In this document: positions 31,346 to 44,079 of the stretch, one piece after another
Layout: each line of letters begins with the position of its first letter
Position numbering within the stretch: position 1 is the stretch's first letter
DNA from: Betaproteobacteria bacterium HGW-Betaproteobacteria-1
Lineage (GTDB): Bacteria > Pseudomonadota > Gammaproteobacteria > Burkholderiales > Methylophilaceae
Reading direction: 5' to 3'
Assembly (NCBI GenBank): GCA_002842435.1
Contig: PHCX01000006.1
Coordinates: forward strand, 372,001 to 436,000
DNA length: 64,000 nt
Position numbers and translations under genes: made by a program
The notes under the pieces: model-generated
What the model was told of the DNA's origin: nothing
The model's database searches: none
The model's input: the letters and a program-made list of their open reading frames with translations, nothing else

Positions 31346-31380
31346 AACAAAAAAGCCACGCTGAACGTGGCTTTTTGTTT
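31346..31380 (+). terminator. Bidirectional rho-independent terminator
   Basis: The stem AAAAGCCACG/CGTGGCTTTT with T-rich tails on both strands lies between the convergent DUF1439 gene and the SMP-30-like gene, and can end transcription from both sides. Confidence 0.9.
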
Positions 31381-31395
31381 GCATCTCCGCCTTGC

Positions 31396-32253
31396 CTAAC
31401 TAACCGGTACCCAGACCAGTTCGCCGGCTTTCATGTCGGGTACAAGAATGTATTTGCCATCGGTAGTCAGCGCGATATCTGCTGCCGCCTGAAAACCCTC
31501 ACGCACCAGTTTGACTTCGTCATGCAGGACGCTGTAGACCTTGCCGTTCTTCCAGTCGCTGACATACATGAGCCCGTTCGCATGATGCACCAGTCCATCA
31601 CCGCCGCCCAGACCCTCTGCGAGGTCGGTGAGGATACCGGTTTTCATGTTCAGGCTGTAAAGAATGCCGGAAGCAAAATCGACAAACAGCAACACGTCAC
31701 CGGAATCGTCCATTAACAGACCGTTGGGTGCCAGCACCCGCTCATCCTGCGCGTGGTTGATGACATTGGTAACCTGACCATCCAGACTGATGCGATAGAT
31801 GGCACCGCCCTTTTCCAGATCGCCGCTATCGCTGACATAAAGATAATTGCCCTGCAGATCACGTTCCAGGTCATTAAGGAACTGCGGCACGGCAGGAAAG
31901 GCTTCCGAAGGAACAAATACCTGCCAGTTTCCATCCGGTGCCACTTTCAGGATACGCGTCTTGTCAGCCACGTAGAGATTTTCGCCGATAATGGCAAGAC
32001 CCTTGGGGTCATCCATGCCGGTCGCAAAGATGGAGAGTTTGCCTTTCTGGTCGATCACACTTATCTGACCGTCACCATCCTTGCCGAATTCATTGATCTC
32101 GGAAATGAAAATCCTGCCATCGCTGGCCTGGATCACGGATTCCGGCGTCTTCAGGCCTCCAATTTTCCGCTCCGTCGCACTACATGCCACCAGACTGCCT
32201 GCCATGATGCATACCCCCAATAACGAGACTGTCATCCAATTTTTTATCTGCAT
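31396..32253 (-). CDS. SMP-30/gluconolactonase-like lipoprotein (beta-propeller)
   Basis: The 285-residue protein has a signal peptide and lipobox LVAC, so Cys24 is the likely lipid anchor. The rest is a six-bladed beta-propeller pattern: repeated segments such as GLAIIGENLYVADKT, GNYLYVSDSGDLEKGGAIYRI and VLLFVDFASGILYSL. SMP-30 relatives are calcium-dependent lactonases, but the metal-binding residues cannot be set with confidence. It is the last gene of the flavocytochrome c cluster, after a 15-base gap, and just before a terminator. Confidence 0.82.
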   Translation of the reverse strand: MQIKNWMTVSLLGVCIMAGSLVACSATERKIGGLKTPESVIQASDGRIFISEINEFGKDGDGQISVIDQKGKLSIFATGMDDPKGLAIIGENLYVADKTRILKVAPDGNWQVFVPSEAFPAVPQFLNDLERDLQGNYLYVSDSGDLEKGGAIYRISLDGQVTNVINHAQDERVLAPNGLLMDDSGDVLLFVDFASGILYSLNMKTGILTDLAEGLGGGDGLVHHANGLMYVSDWKNGKVYSVLHDEVKLVREGFQAAADIALTTDGKYILVPDMKAGELVWVPVS

Positions 32254-32268
32254 TACAACGCCTTTCTT

Positions 32269-32868
32269 TTAATTGACACCCTTGATTAGATAATCGAGAT
32301 CGAACAGCTTGGGCGGCGGCAAAGTGGGGACAATCGCACAGGCCCCACCAGCGTCACGATTGATTTCACCTTCGGCAACCAGCGCTTTCAGGGCGGGATC
32401 CTTCCGCATATTGACGATGAGATCCTGCATGGCTGCACGATAGACAGCTTCGACCCGCGTTTTCGGAACAACATCGAGAAACCCGTGTTTGCTGGCTTCA
32501 CCCAGATAAGTTGCGACAGGCTCGCCCCGGCTGGTATAGACGCCAGCACGGATCTCGCCATAAAAAATCGTCATGTGCGGGTTGTAATAGAGGCGTGGTT
32601 GTATCCAGACCAGCGACCTGGCCTCATTGACAACGCCGCACATGCCGGTTTCACCAAACGCTTCCGCCAGCATGTTTCTGGCCAGGGGCTCGACCACCGG
32701 CCCCTGTTCGAACCAGTAATCATAATAAAAATGCCAGAGCTTGATCGGGTGCTTGTATTCATTCGGATGGATATAAATCAGCATGTTGACTGGCGCTGCC
32801 TGTCCGGCCAACGGCAATGCCATCAGCACGGTTGCAAAGACAAGCCGTCTGAAACACATAAACATCAT
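32269..32868 (-). CDS. Secreted protein of unknown function
   Basis: The 199-residue protein has a signal peptide cut near residue 24 (AGQAA). The mature part is tyrosine- and histidine-rich at its start (IHPNEYKHPIKLWHFYYDYW) and includes GETGMCGVVNEARS and a C-terminal PPPKLFDLDYLIKG. I recognise no family. Its start overlaps the stop of the PQQ-type dehydrogenase gene (ATGA), so it is translationally coupled to it. That links it to the same periplasmic process. Confidence 0.75.
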   Translation of the reverse strand: MMFMCFRRLVFATVLMALPLAGQAAPVNMLIYIHPNEYKHPIKLWHFYYDYWFEQGPVVEPLARNMLAEAFGETGMCGVVNEARSLVWIQPRLYYNPHMTIFYGEIRAGVYTSRGEPVATYLGEASKHGFLDVVPKTRVEAVYRAAMQDLIVNMRKDPALKALVAEGEINRDAGGACAIVPTLPPPKLFDLDYLIKGVN

Positions 32869-34106
32869 TTCGGCTCCTTGTAACTGATACGATAAATCAA
32901 ACCGGCGCGATCATCAGACACATAAATTGCGCCATCCGGTCCACTGACGACATCCACCGGCCTGCCCCAGGCTTCGCGCCCCTGCAGCCAGCCAGTAGCA
33001 AAGTCCACAACGTCAACCGGCTTGTTATCCCTGAATTTTACGCGTACCAGTTTATACCCGGAAGGCTCCTGCCGGTTCCAGGAGCCGTGCAAGGCGACAA
33101 TGGCATCGGTGCGATATTCCTGCGGGAAAACGGTCTTGTCGAGAAAGCTGATGCCGATTGGTGTCGAGTGCGCATCGAACATGATCTCCGGGCTCCGCGT
33201 CGTCTTGCAGAAATCCGCATCATCGAATTGCGGATCCGGCACCTGCTTGCCCCAGCAGTATGGCCAGCCATAATGCACGTTCGGTTCGATCAGGTTCAGA
33301 TGCTCCGGCGGCAAATCGTCATCAACCGGGCCACCCTTGCTGGCGGAACGCATATCGGAGCCGTTATTGGTGGCATACATGGCACCTGTCACCGGATGCC
33401 AGGCAAAACCCTGGGAATTGCGCAAACCTCTGGCCCAAGTCGCACTGGGCTTGTGTCTGCCTAGCGTAACAAGCGCACCGGCGGCCTTGCCATCCGTGGT
33501 ATAGCGCTCTATGGTCGCCCGCGTTGGATCAGTCTCGACACAAACATTGCAACTGGAACCGATGTTCAGATACAGGTACCCATCCGGCCCGAGTTTCAGG
33601 CCTTTGAGTCCATGTCCGCCGGTCGCCAAGCCAGAAATCAGCGGCATCGCACGGACGGCAGGCCACTCGCCTTGTGCGTTTCTTTCAAGTTGCAGGACTG
33701 CATCCTGATTGGCCACCAGCAATTTGCCATTGACGAATGCCAGACCCTGCGGTGCGTTCAGTTGATCGGCGACGGTGACGATCCGCTCAGCCTTGCCATC
33801 CTTGTCAGCATCGACCAGCATCAGCACCTGCTGATCCATGCCGGTCGACAGATAAAGGTTGTCATCGGGGCCGAAGGCCATAAATCGCGGACCACGGAAA
33901 TACTGGCCATCGGCGCCGGGAATACTGGCGAATACTTGCAGCCTGAAACCGGCAGGCAATTTGACTGTCTCTTCAGGCCTGGATGGAACAGGCATCAGTT
34001 CGGCCATGTCAGCCAACACAGTTCCGGCTGTCATCCAGCATGCGGCCAGCATCAACTGCAGCATGCGCTTGAGCCATAGCATCATGGCATGCGTGTTCTG
34101 GTTCAT
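32865..34106 (-). CDS. PQQ-dependent sugar dehydrogenase-like beta-propeller protein
   Basis: The 413-residue protein has a signal peptide (about 1-32) and a propeller domain of the soluble glucose dehydrogenase/L-sorbosone dehydrogenase type. Features include LATGGHGLKGLKLGPDGYLYLNIGSS and the two-cysteine SSCNVCVE turn, ARGLRNSQGFAWHP, the HYGWPYCWG segment, and the C-terminal WGRPVDVVSGPDGAIYVSDD. These enzymes oxidise sugars with PQQ in the periplasm. PQQ binding here is predicted from the family and not proven. The ATG overlaps the fccB-like stop codon. Confidence 0.84.
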   Translation of the reverse strand: MNQNTHAMMLWLKRMLQLMLAACWMTAGTVLADMAELMPVPSRPEETVKLPAGFRLQVFASIPGADGQYFRGPRFMAFGPDDNLYLSTGMDQQVLMLVDADKDGKAERIVTVADQLNAPQGLAFVNGKLLVANQDAVLQLERNAQGEWPAVRAMPLISGLATGGHGLKGLKLGPDGYLYLNIGSSCNVCVETDPTRATIERYTTDGKAAGALVTLGRHKPSATWARGLRNSQGFAWHPVTGAMYATNNGSDMRSASKGGPVDDDLPPEHLNLIEPNVHYGWPYCWGKQVPDPQFDDADFCKTTRSPEIMFDAHSTPIGISFLDKTVFPQEYRTDAIVALHGSWNRQEPSGYKLVRVKFRDNKPVDVVDFATGWLQGREAWGRPVDVVSGPDGAIYVSDDRAGLIYRISYKEPK

Positions 34107-35386
34107 GTCAGCACATCCGACCAGATATTCCGCGCCCAGTCATAGGCATAGCTGCCTTCCTGCACTGAAGGTGCATCTGACACCCCGCCACCGTCTGCCG
34201 GTAGCATGATTCTTTTCACCGGGTCATAGCGGTAGACATGAGCCACATGCATGGCCATATTGTCGCTGACAAAGCTGTAGCAGGTGTTGGCAAATACAGG
34301 CAGCGGATCCGGATCGATACCGCTGAATGCCGCGACGATGGCGCTGGCGCAGACACGCGCCTGCGAAGTCGCCATGTGGGCTGATTTTGGCAGTCCCGCG
34401 GAGACAGCATCGCCGACGATATGCACATCCGGCAGAACTGCCGATTCATACGTCCGGAAATCCACTTCACACCAGCGCTGGTCCACATTGACCACACCCA
34501 GCATCTGGGCGACCTTGCCGGCCCGCTGCGGCGGAATGACATTAAGTACGTCAGCACGCACCTGCTCGAACTCAGTCGTCACCCGTTTTTCTGTCACATC
34601 CAGATCGACGATGCTGCTGTTCGGCCGATAATCGACCATGCCGGCATACATCTCCGACCAGACCTTGAGAAACAGGCCTTTCTTGGAAACAATATCCGGA
34701 TTTGCATCAAGCACAATGATCTTGGCCGTCGGATTATGCTGCTTCAAATAGAAAGCGGCCTGACAGACGCGCTCATATGGCCCGGGCGGGCAGCGATAAG
34801 GTGCTTTCGGAATGCTGATGGCAAAGACACCGCCCTCAGGCATCGCCGCCAGCTGGCGGTGCAGATTGACCGTCTGCGGCCCGGCTTTCCAGGCATGAGG
34901 GATCTGCAGCTGCGCTTCCTCGCTCTGCAGCATGGGCAGATCATCAAGAATGAAATCGATACCCGGCGCCAGCACTAGTTTGTCATAGTGCAACTCGCCG
35001 CGCGCCGTCCTGATCTTTTTACTGGTTGCATCGACCGCAACTACGGTGTCCTTTACCCAATGGATCCCATGATTGCGTTTCAATGATTCATAACTGAAAC
35101 TCAGATCCTCGATCTGCTTGCTGCCGCCCAGCACCAGATTGCTCAAGGGGCAGGAAACAAAGTACGGATTGGGTTCGATCACGACCGTTTCGATGCCTGC
35201 ATTGCTCCAGATACGCAGATACTTGGCGACCGCTGACCCGGCGTAGCCGCCGCCGATAACAACGACACGTGGTTGATTGCCGGAAGATTGCACCAGCGCT
35301 TGTGTGCAGCCGCCGATGGAAGCCAATGCCGATGCAGCGGCAGTCCATTTGATGAATTCGCGGCGATTGAGGGGCGTGCTGGTCAT
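34103..35386 (-). CDS. Flavocytochrome c sulfide dehydrogenase, flavoprotein subunit (FccB-like)
   Basis: The 427-residue protein has a twin-arginine signal (RREFIKW at 8-14), a Rossmann FAD site GGGYAG at 45-50, and the FCSD pattern. Cys79 (SCPLSN) is the position of covalent FAD, and Cys199 (RCPPGPYER) and Cys369 (NTCYSF) are the pair that forms the redox disulphide in the Allochromatium enzyme. An FCSD-type flavin-binding C-terminus follows. IGGC at 24-27 could act as a Tat lipobox. It would oxidise sulphide or another thiol compound and pass electrons to the cytochrome encoded just upstream. Confidence 0.86.
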   Translation of the reverse strand: MTSTPLNRREFIKWTAAASALASIGGCTQALVQSSGNQPRVVVIGGGYAGSAVAKYLRIWSNAGIETVVIEPNPYFVSCPLSNLVLGGSKQIEDLSFSYESLKRNHGIHWVKDTVVAVDATSKKIRTARGELHYDKLVLAPGIDFILDDLPMLQSEEAQLQIPHAWKAGPQTVNLHRQLAAMPEGGVFAISIPKAPYRCPPGPYERVCQAAFYLKQHNPTAKIIVLDANPDIVSKKGLFLKVWSEMYAGMVDYRPNSSIVDLDVTEKRVTTEFEQVRADVLNVIPPQRAGKVAQMLGVVNVDQRWCEVDFRTYESAVLPDVHIVGDAVSAGLPKSAHMATSQARVCASAIVAAFSGIDPDPLPVFANTCYSFVSDNMAMHVAHVYRYDPVKRIMLPADGGGVSDAPSVQEGSYAYDWARNIWSDVLT

Positions 35387-35389
35387 GGT

Positions 35390-35755
35390 TCAAGGCTTAT
35401 CGGGAATGGCACGGGCTGGCACTTCCGCCGTATGACGCAACTGTCTGGAAAAATGATCAGCCAGTTCGACAATCTCTTGCTGCGTCAGTCCTTTGGCATG
35501 CCGGTGCATCACTGTTGACGGACGCTCGCCTGATTTGAATGCCTGCATCTGACTGATGAAATGCTCGGCATTGAGGCCTGCAAGCACCGGCGTACCGCCA
35601 ACACTATTGCCATTGGTACCATGACAAGCCGCACAAGAAGAAGCCAGGACATGAGTATGTATACTCAGCCTGGCATAGGATTCATCAGCGCAGACACCGG
35701 TACTGAGCAACAGACTCAGCAGTCCTGCCAGACCGGTGTAATGCGTTTGGGTCAT
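35390..35755 (-). CDS. Monohaem cytochrome c, probable partner of the flavoprotein (FccA-like)
   Basis: The 121-residue protein has a signal peptide (cut near residue 22), one haem site CAACH at 41-45, and Met83 as likely sixth ligand. Single-haem FccA of this size occurs in Chlorobium-type flavocytochrome c; the Allochromatium subunit has two haems. The stop codon is four bases before the fccB-like start. Its place directly in front of the flavoprotein gene supports the pair. It could also be a general class I cytochrome. Confidence 0.85.
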   Translation of the reverse strand: MTQTHYTGLAGLLSLLLSTGVCADESYARLSIHTHVLASSCAACHGTNGNSVGGTPVLAGLNAEHFISQMQAFKSGERPSTVMHRHAKGLTQQEIVELADHFSRQLRHTAEVPARAIPDKP

Positions 35756-35782
35756 GAGTTACGCTTTAACAAAATTCCGTCA

Positions 35783-36271
35783 TCAGAAGCATTGCTTGTC
35801 CAGGCAACCGTCGTCCCTGACGCCCAGATCCATCAACAACTTGACCATCTCGGTCTTGCCTTCATCCCGTATCGGACGCAGGATGGAGACATCGGCCCTC
35901 ATCTTGAGGTTAACGTCGGCACCCTTGGCAGCCAGCAATTTGACCACTTCGGTATGACCACCCAGAGCCGCCAGATGAAATGCTGTCAGGCGACTGATCT
36001 CATGCTGCCAGTTCATATCGACACCACGTTCAATCAACAGCTCCACCAGTTTGACATGCCCCTTTTCGGCCGCAATGTGCAGAGCCGTCCAACCGAAGAA
36101 AAAGTCTTTGGGTGAAGCAATGCCGTCATCCAGGTACTTCTTTACCAGCTTGATGTTGTTATCCCCGAGAGCCTTGGTGTATTCCATATGCTGATCATCG
36201 GTCATGGCAAAGCTGGCGGACATGGGAAGCATCAATGCAACAGCCAGTAAAAGGGTTTTGATCATATTCAT
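35783..36271 (-). CDS. Secreted ankyrin-repeat protein, short
   Basis: I start at the ATG at 36271, with GGAG eight bases upstream; the frame extends back to 36358 inside purL. The 162-residue protein has a signal peptide cut near SFA (residue 22) and about four ankyrin repeats (GWTALHIAAEKGHVKLVELLI and following). The end has two cysteines (DGCLDKQCF) that could form a disulphide. It is the first gene of the flavocytochrome c cluster, 27 bases upstream of the cytochrome. A role as a periplasmic binding partner is only a guess. Confidence 0.85.
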   Translation of the reverse strand: MNMIKTLLLAVALMLPMSASFAMTDDQHMEYTKALGDNNIKLVKKYLDDGIASPKDFFFGWTALHIAAEKGHVKLVELLIERGVDMNWQHEISRLTAFHLAALGGHTEVVKLLAAKGADVNLKMRADVSILRPIRDEGKTEMVKLLMDLGVRDDGCLDKQCF

Positions 36272-36302
36272 GCAGCTTTCTCCTGATTCTTGTAATAAAA
36301 GT

Positions 36303-40202
<3,900 letters not shown>

Positions 40203-40313
40203 GGGATGGCTGGACTGGGAATCAGCAAATTGGAAAAGCTGAATTTTACCAGAAACCCGGTATGGATTAGCCGTCAACTTACACGCAAGCCAACATCAAA
40301 CTTGCTCAAAGGG

Positions 40314-40338
40314 CAAAAAAATGACCCCCGAAGGGGCC
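40314..40338 (-). terminator. Rho-independent terminator (UUCG loop) for the His-rich protein gene
   Basis: On the minus strand a six-pair stem (GGCCCC with GGGGTC, one G-T) closes a TTCG tetraloop and is followed by seven Ts. It lies about 50 bases after the stop codon at 40388 and before purL. Confidence 0.85.
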
Positions 40339-40387
40339 AGGCCAGAATGTTTCTCTGTTGATATCAAGTTTTACTTTTCAGTGGCGG

Positions 40388-40690
40388 TCAGTGCCAATGA
40401 CGTGAATGCTTGTGACCATGCCCACGATGCCTATCATGCCCGTGCTTGTCATAGTAATAATGCACCCTTGGCGAATAATAGGCTCTAGGTGCCGGACTGT
40501 AGTGGTGATAATAAAATGAAGGCGCCGGCTGGTAAACCACAGTTGGTGGCACATGATAATACACAGGTGGCGGGCTGACGTAATAACCCGGAGAACCGAT
40601 ACTGATACTGAATCCGTACGAATCTCTGGCGAATGTACTTGGCGCAGCCGCCAACAACATTGCGAACAGGGCATAACGAATCGCTTTCAT
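40388..40690 (-). CDS. Small secreted Tyr/Pro- and His-rich protein
   Basis: The ATG at 40690 follows GGAG by a few bases, giving 100 residues. A signal peptide is cut near FARD (residue 22). The mature 78 residues are dominated by Tyr-Pro-Val segments (VSPPPVYYHVPP), then a C-terminal 20-residue tail made almost wholly of His, Arg, Gly and Lys (contains HGHDRHRGHGH). The tail could bind metal ions such as Ni, Zn or Cu, but this is an inference from composition. I recognise no family. It is a single gene with its own terminator. Confidence 0.72.
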   Translation of the reverse strand: MKAIRYALFAMLLAAAPSTFARDSYGFSISIGSPGYYVSPPPVYYHVPPTVVYQPAPSFYYHHYSPAPRAYYSPRVHYYYDKHGHDRHRGHGHKHSRHWH

Positions 40691-40814
40691 GATAATGACT
40701 CCTATAAATTTGATTTGCTTCCCCGATAAGCCTTGGAACGCAAAAATCGACAATAGGTTTACATTATTTTGTAACTTTAATAGTTAATTACGGACTCGTG
40801 CCTGTTTCGGATTA

Positions 40815-41498
40815 TTACCTGCCGAGTGAGCCGAATACCTTCTTCAGCAGGCTGCTGGCCTGCCCCATCGGGTTCTTGCGTATCGCTTTTTCTTCCGCCG
40901 CCATCATCAGATAAACGCCGTCCAGTGTTTTTTGCGTGACGTATTGCTCCAGATTGGCCTGCTCTTTCTTGATCAGGCCATATCTGGCGCCAGATTCGGC
41001 GAACTTGTTGTACTGCTGGGCAAGTTGCACATCGGCCATCGCCTTTTGAACAATGGGCAGGAATCTCTCTTCCATGGGAGCTGAAGTTGTCTTGCGGAAA
41101 TATTGAGTAGCGGCATCATCACCGCCGGTGAGTATGCTCTTCGCATCGGCCACGCTCATCTGTTTGACGGAGCTGACAAGCAGCGCCCTGGCTTCCGGCA
41201 CCGCCGCTTCGGCAGCGCGATTCATGCGCAGGATCACCTCGTCCGCCTGCTTGCCCATGCCGAACATGCGCATGATCCGCTCTGCTCTCTGCACCGAATC
41301 CGGCAAGGGAATCTTCACTTGCGGATTGCCGAAAAATCCGTCTACTACACCAAGTTTGCCGACCGCCTTGCCAGCCCCTTGAATCAGGGCCTCTTTCAAG
41401 CCTGCCGTCGCATCGGCATTACTGAGATCACTCAAGCCCAGCGCATTTGCGTGGGATGCAAAGAACACCATGAACAGAATACTCAGAAAGCGACGCAT
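40815..41498 (-). CDS. DUF4197 family secreted protein
   Basis: The start is the ATG at 41498 with GGAG upstream (227 residues); the longer frame to 41678 is not supported. A signal peptide cut near ANA (residue 19) is followed by a helical domain with LSNADATAGLKEALIQGAGKAVG, DGFFGNPQVKIPLPDS and a C-terminal TQKTLDGVYLMMAAEEKAIR, the DUF4197 pattern. The function is unknown. It lies between the small His-rich gene and glgP. Confidence 0.88.
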   Translation of the reverse strand: MRRFLSILFMVFFASHANALGLSDLSNADATAGLKEALIQGAGKAVGKLGVVDGFFGNPQVKIPLPDSVQRAERIMRMFGMGKQADEVILRMNRAAEAAVPEARALLVSSVKQMSVADAKSILTGGDDAATQYFRKTTSAPMEERFLPIVQKAMADVQLAQQYNKFAESGARYGLIKKEQANLEQYVTQKTLDGVYLMMAAEEKAIRKNPMGQASSLLKKVFGSLGR

Positions 41499-41607
41499 GG
41501 GAACTCCAAAAAATAAAGAGAGGCTTGTATTGCACCAGTTTACTGCATGACTGCTGCAATACAAGCCTCCCATGAGACCGGCTGACCATTGGTGATTGCG
41601 GGCCGGC

Positions 41608-44079
41608 TTACAATTTCCAGATATTCTTCGCGTACTCTGCAATCGTGCGGTCACTGGAGAACTTGCCAACACGCGCAACGTTCAATATGGCCATGCGGGT
41701 CCACTCTTCCTGATTCTTGTATACCTCATCCACCAGATCCTGCGCATTGATATAGCTCTCATAGTCCGCCAGCAACAGGTAATGATCGCCCTTGTGCAAC
41801 AGGGTATCGAATATCTGGCGATACCGATCCGGCTCTTCCACCGAGAAGAAACCGCTGTCTATCATATCCAGCACTTCCTTCAGCTCGACATGCCCATGAT
41901 AGAAGTCCCATGGGTTGTAGCCGGCTGCACGGACCTCAGCCACCTGTGGTGTCGTCAGGCCGAAAATGAAGATATTGTCGGCCCCGACCTCTTCGCGGAT
42001 CTCCACATTGGCGCCATCCAGCGTACCGATGGTCAGTGCGCCGTTCAACGCCATCTTCATGTTGCCGGTGCCGGAAGCCTCGGTACCGGCAGTCGATATC
42101 TGTTCCGACAGATCGCTGCCCGGAAACAGGATTTCCGCTGCCGAAACGTCGTAATTCGGATAGAACACCACCTTGAGCTTATCGCCGACCGCAGGGTCGT
42201 CATTGATCACTGCTGCCACGTCATTAATCAAACGGATGATCAGTTTCGCCATGTGGTAACCGGGAGCCGCCTTGCCACCGAAAATCACGGTACGAGGTGT
42301 GGCGTCTGGCGCCTTGCCTGAACGGATGCGGTTATACAGCGTAATGACATGCAGCAGGTTCAATAACTGACGCTTGTATTCATGGATGCGCTTGATCTGC
42401 ACGTCAAACAGGCTGGCCGGATTGAGTTTGATGCCGGTAAGCTGCTCAATCTTGCTGGCCAGGCGCACCTTGTTTTCATGTTTGACCTGACGAAAGGCTT
42501 TCTGGAAGGCAGGATCATCCGCCAGGGATTCCAGTTTCCTCAAGCGGTTGAGGTCTTTCTGAAAATCACGGCCTATGGTCTTCTCCAGCAGCGCGGTCAA
42601 AGCCGGATTGGCCTGGTTAAGCCAGCGCCGCGGCGTGATGCCGTTGGTAACATTGACGAATTTGCCCGGATAGATGCGGCTGAAGTCGGCAAACAGTGTG
42701 GTTCTGAGCAATTCGCTATGCAGCGCCGCGACGCCATTGACCGTATGGCTGCCGACCACGGCCAGATGGGCCATGCGCACGCGCTTGCCGTTATTTTCAT
42801 CGATGATGGAAACGCGCTTCAACAATTCGGTATCACCCGGGAATTTGTGATTCACCATATGCAGGAACTCGTGGTTAATCTGATAGATGATCTGCATGTG
42901 GCGCGGCAGCAGGCGAGTCATCTTCTCCACGCCCCAGGTTTCGAGCGCTTCAGGCATCAGGGTATGATTGGTGTAGGCAAAGATTCTGACCACCAGATCC
43001 CAAGCCTTGGCCCACGGCAAGCCGTGCACATCCACCAGCTGGTACATCATCTCGGCAATGGCAATCGCCGGATGCGTATCGTTCAACTGGATGGCGATCT
43101 TCTCCGGTAGCTGATTCCAATCCTTGTGGGTCGCGAGATAGCGCCGCAGGATGTCCTGAATCGAGGCGGAAACGAAGAAATACTGCTGTTTGAGACGCAG
43201 TTCCTTGCCCAGTACCGATGTGTCGTTGGGATACAGTACCTTGGAGATGTTCTCCGAGGCATTACGCTCTTCCACTGCCTTTTCGTAATTGCCTGCATTG
43301 AAATGGAAAAGATCGAATTCACGCGCCGCCTTGGCTGACCACAGGCGCAGATTGTTCACGGTTTTGGTGCCATAACCGGGGATCGGCACATCATAGGCCA
43401 TGGCCAGCACCGGTTCGCAATCCACCCAACGATGCTCGACATGATCGCCCTCGCGAAACTCGACCAGCTTGCCATAAAACCGCACGGTGTAGGTGCTCTC
43501 CGGCCGCTGAAACTCCCAGATATTGCCATAGCGCAGCCAGTTATCCGGATTCTCCACCTGCTGTCCGTCTATGATGGCCTGACGGAACATGCCATATTCA
43601 TAGCGGATGCCGTAACCGGTGCCCGGAATGTCCATGGTCGCCATCGAATCGAGGAAACAAGCCGCCAGTCGGCCGAGACCGCCGTTACCCAATGCAGCAT
43701 CGTTCTCGATCTCGGCCAGGGCTTCCATATCCTGACCCAGGGCATTGAGACCTTTCTTGACTTCAGGCGCTATGCCCAGATTCAGTGCAGCATTGGAAAA
43801 CATGCGCCCGATAAGGAATTCCAGGGAAAGGTAATAAACCCGTTTTGGGTCCTTATCAAAATAAGACTCCGAGGTATTCACCCAGCGCTCAACCACATGG
43901 TCGCGCACCGTATTTGCTGCCGTGTTGTACCAGTCGCGTGAAGTTGAAACCTTGTGGGTCTTGAAGCACGTATAGCGCAAATGGCTTTCCAGCGCCTGCA
44001 CTACCGGGATACTCTCGGCTGAAACCAAATCTGCTGCTTGTTTTTTGGAACGGGATTTAGGTGTCTTGGCGGTCGTCAT
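41608..44079 (-). CDS. glgP: Glycogen/starch/alpha-glucan phosphorylase
   Basis: GlgP cleaves alpha-1,4-glucan with phosphate to glucose 1-phosphate, using pyridoxal phosphate. I start at the ATG at 44079 (823 residues); an ATG at 44133 has no ribosome site. The PLP-binding lysine lies in the GTGNMKMALNGALTIGTLDGANVEI region, and DTHPAIAIAEMM and NGITPRRWL are further family motifs. The N-terminus has an extra basic stretch (KTPKSRSKKQ). No other glycogen gene lies nearby in the window. Confidence 0.96.
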   Translation of the reverse strand: MTTAKTPKSRSKKQAADLVSAESIPVVQALESHLRYTCFKTHKVSTSRDWYNTAANTVRDHVVERWVNTSESYFDKDPKRVYYLSLEFLIGRMFSNAALNLGIAPEVKKGLNALGQDMEALAEIENDAALGNGGLGRLAACFLDSMATMDIPGTGYGIRYEYGMFRQAIIDGQQVENPDNWLRYGNIWEFQRPESTYTVRFYGKLVEFREGDHVEHRWVDCEPVLAMAYDVPIPGYGTKTVNNLRLWSAKAAREFDLFHFNAGNYEKAVEERNASENISKVLYPNDTSVLGKELRLKQQYFFVSASIQDILRRYLATHKDWNQLPEKIAIQLNDTHPAIAIAEMMYQLVDVHGLPWAKAWDLVVRIFAYTNHTLMPEALETWGVEKMTRLLPRHMQIIYQINHEFLHMVNHKFPGDTELLKRVSIIDENNGKRVRMAHLAVVGSHTVNGVAALHSELLRTTLFADFSRIYPGKFVNVTNGITPRRWLNQANPALTALLEKTIGRDFQKDLNRLRKLESLADDPAFQKAFRQVKHENKVRLASKIEQLTGIKLNPASLFDVQIKRIHEYKRQLLNLLHVITLYNRIRSGKAPDATPRTVIFGGKAAPGYHMAKLIIRLINDVAAVINDDPAVGDKLKVVFYPNYDVSAAEILFPGSDLSEQISTAGTEASGTGNMKMALNGALTIGTLDGANVEIREEVGADNIFIFGLTTPQVAEVRAAGYNPWDFYHGHVELKEVLDMIDSGFFSVEEPDRYRQIFDTLLHKGDHYLLLADYESYINAQDLVDEVYKNQEEWTRMAILNVARVGKFSSDRTIAEYAKNIWKL

